Assembly (NCBI GenBank): GCA_030593645.1
Contig: JAUVGT010000279.1
Coordinates: forward strand, 1-6,646
Direction of reading: 5' to 3'
Length of the DNA: 6,646 nucleotides
DNA from: Deltaproteobacteria bacterium
Lineage (GTDB): Bacteria > Desulfobacterota > Desulfobacteria > Desulfobacterales > JAUVGT01
Shown one piece after another: positions 6,201 through 6,646 of the stretch. The notes below the pieces were generated by a model. That model was not told the DNA's origin, did not search any database, and worked only from the letters and a program-made list of their open reading frames with translations. The position numbers and the translations under genes were made by a program. The number at the start of each line of letters is the position of its first letter. Within the stretch, counting starts at the first letter, position 1.

Positions 6201-6646
6201 ATGAGAAAAAAAACCATTCAAGACATCCTACATATTATTGAAAAACCCAGTCGATACCTGGGTAATGAAATTAACACGATCAGAAAAAAGTCTGAACAGA
6301 TCAAATTACACATGGCACTGGCCTTTCCGGATTTGTATGAAATCGGCACCTCTCATTTTGGAATACAAATACTTTATGATGTTTTAAATAGTCAGAAAAA
6401 CATATTTGCGGAAAGGGTATTCAGCCCCGGAATTGATATGGAGAACCATTTGAGGGAAAATCAAATACCCGCGTTTTCACTGGAAACAATGACACCGCTT
6501 CAGGAATTTGATGTGATCGGTTTCAGCCTTCTATATGAGCTTAATTATACAAATATTCTAACACTTCTTGACCTGGCGGGCATTCCATTTTTTTCATCTC
6601 AAAGAGACACCGCCCACCCCCTGATTATCGCGGGAGGACCATGCAC
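6201..6646 (+). CDS. B12-binding-type radical SAM protein, TIGR03960-like (N-terminal part only)
   Basis: The window ends inside this gene, leaving 148 complete codons. The visible segment matches the N-terminus of a large radical SAM family with a cobalamin-binding-like front domain (TIGR03960 type). Landmarks are PSRYLGNEIN (16-25), LAFPDLYEIGTSHFGIQILYD (starting at 40), ERVFSP (71-76), DME (79-81), IPAFSLET (89-96), FDVIGFSLLYELNYTNIL (103-120), LDLAGIP (123-129) and IAGGPC (143-148). The iron-sulfur CxxxCxxC motif would lie beyond the edge, so radical SAM chemistry is inferred from the family. The molecular function of the family is not established as far as I know. The ATG at 6201 fits the family N-terminus, but the nearest Shine-Dalgarno-like bases (AAGG, 6182-6185) are about 15 bases away, so initiation is weakly supported. 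No stop or frameshift is seen in the visible part. Confidence 0.85.
   Translation, partial: MRKKTIQDILHIIEKPSRYLGNEINTIRKKSEQIKLHMALAFPDLYEIGTSHFGIQILYDVLNSQKNIFAERVFSPGIDMENHLRENQIPAFSLETMTPLQEFDVIGFSLLYELNYTNILTLLDLAGIPFFSSQRDTAHPLIIAGGPC

Overview
This window looks like part of the replication-gene neighbourhood of an AT-rich bacterial chromosome. A tightly packed plus-strand operon (dnaN, gyrB and a thymidylate synthase-family gene) converges on a minus-strand asnS. A divergent plus-strand radical SAM gene then runs off the right edge. The host is probably Gram-negative, because GyrB is 815 residues long and carries the large extra segment in its TOPRIM half that is typical of proteobacterial-type GyrB. 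The gene mix, the radical SAM family and the style of the intergenic repeat lead me to favour a Desulfobacterota (delta-proteobacterial) lineage. That assignment is inference; no 16S or tRNA gene is present to anchor it.

Layout: positions 1-119 are a very AT-rich leader with short palindromes and the ribosome binding site of dnaN. dnaN (120-1238) overlaps gyrB (1235-3682) by the four bases ATGA. A 263-residue thymidylate synthase-like gene starts two bases after the gyrB stop (3685-4476). The roughly 200 bases between this gene and asnS are almost exactly filled by a repeat-rich, MITE-like element (4479-4680) with terminal inverted repeats and internal hairpins. asnS (6065-4683, minus) encodes a complete asparaginyl-tRNA synthetase. 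A 135-base AT-rich divergent intergenic region holds its ribosome binding site and weak promoter-like signals. From 6201 the first 148 residues of a B12-binding-type radical SAM protein are visible.

The three operon genes fit together functionally: the sliding clamp holds the polymerase on DNA, gyrase removes the supercoils ahead of the fork, and a thymidylate synthase would supply dTMP. recF, which commonly lies between dnaN and gyrB, is absent here.

The points most worth a second look are: the divergent, C-terminally short thymidylate synthase cotranscribed with gyrB; a histidine in GyrB at the position of the aminocoumarin-contacting arginine; and the nested-palindrome element packed between the two convergent stop codons. 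I see no CRISPR array, phage gene, defence system or wholly unfamiliar gene cluster in this window.
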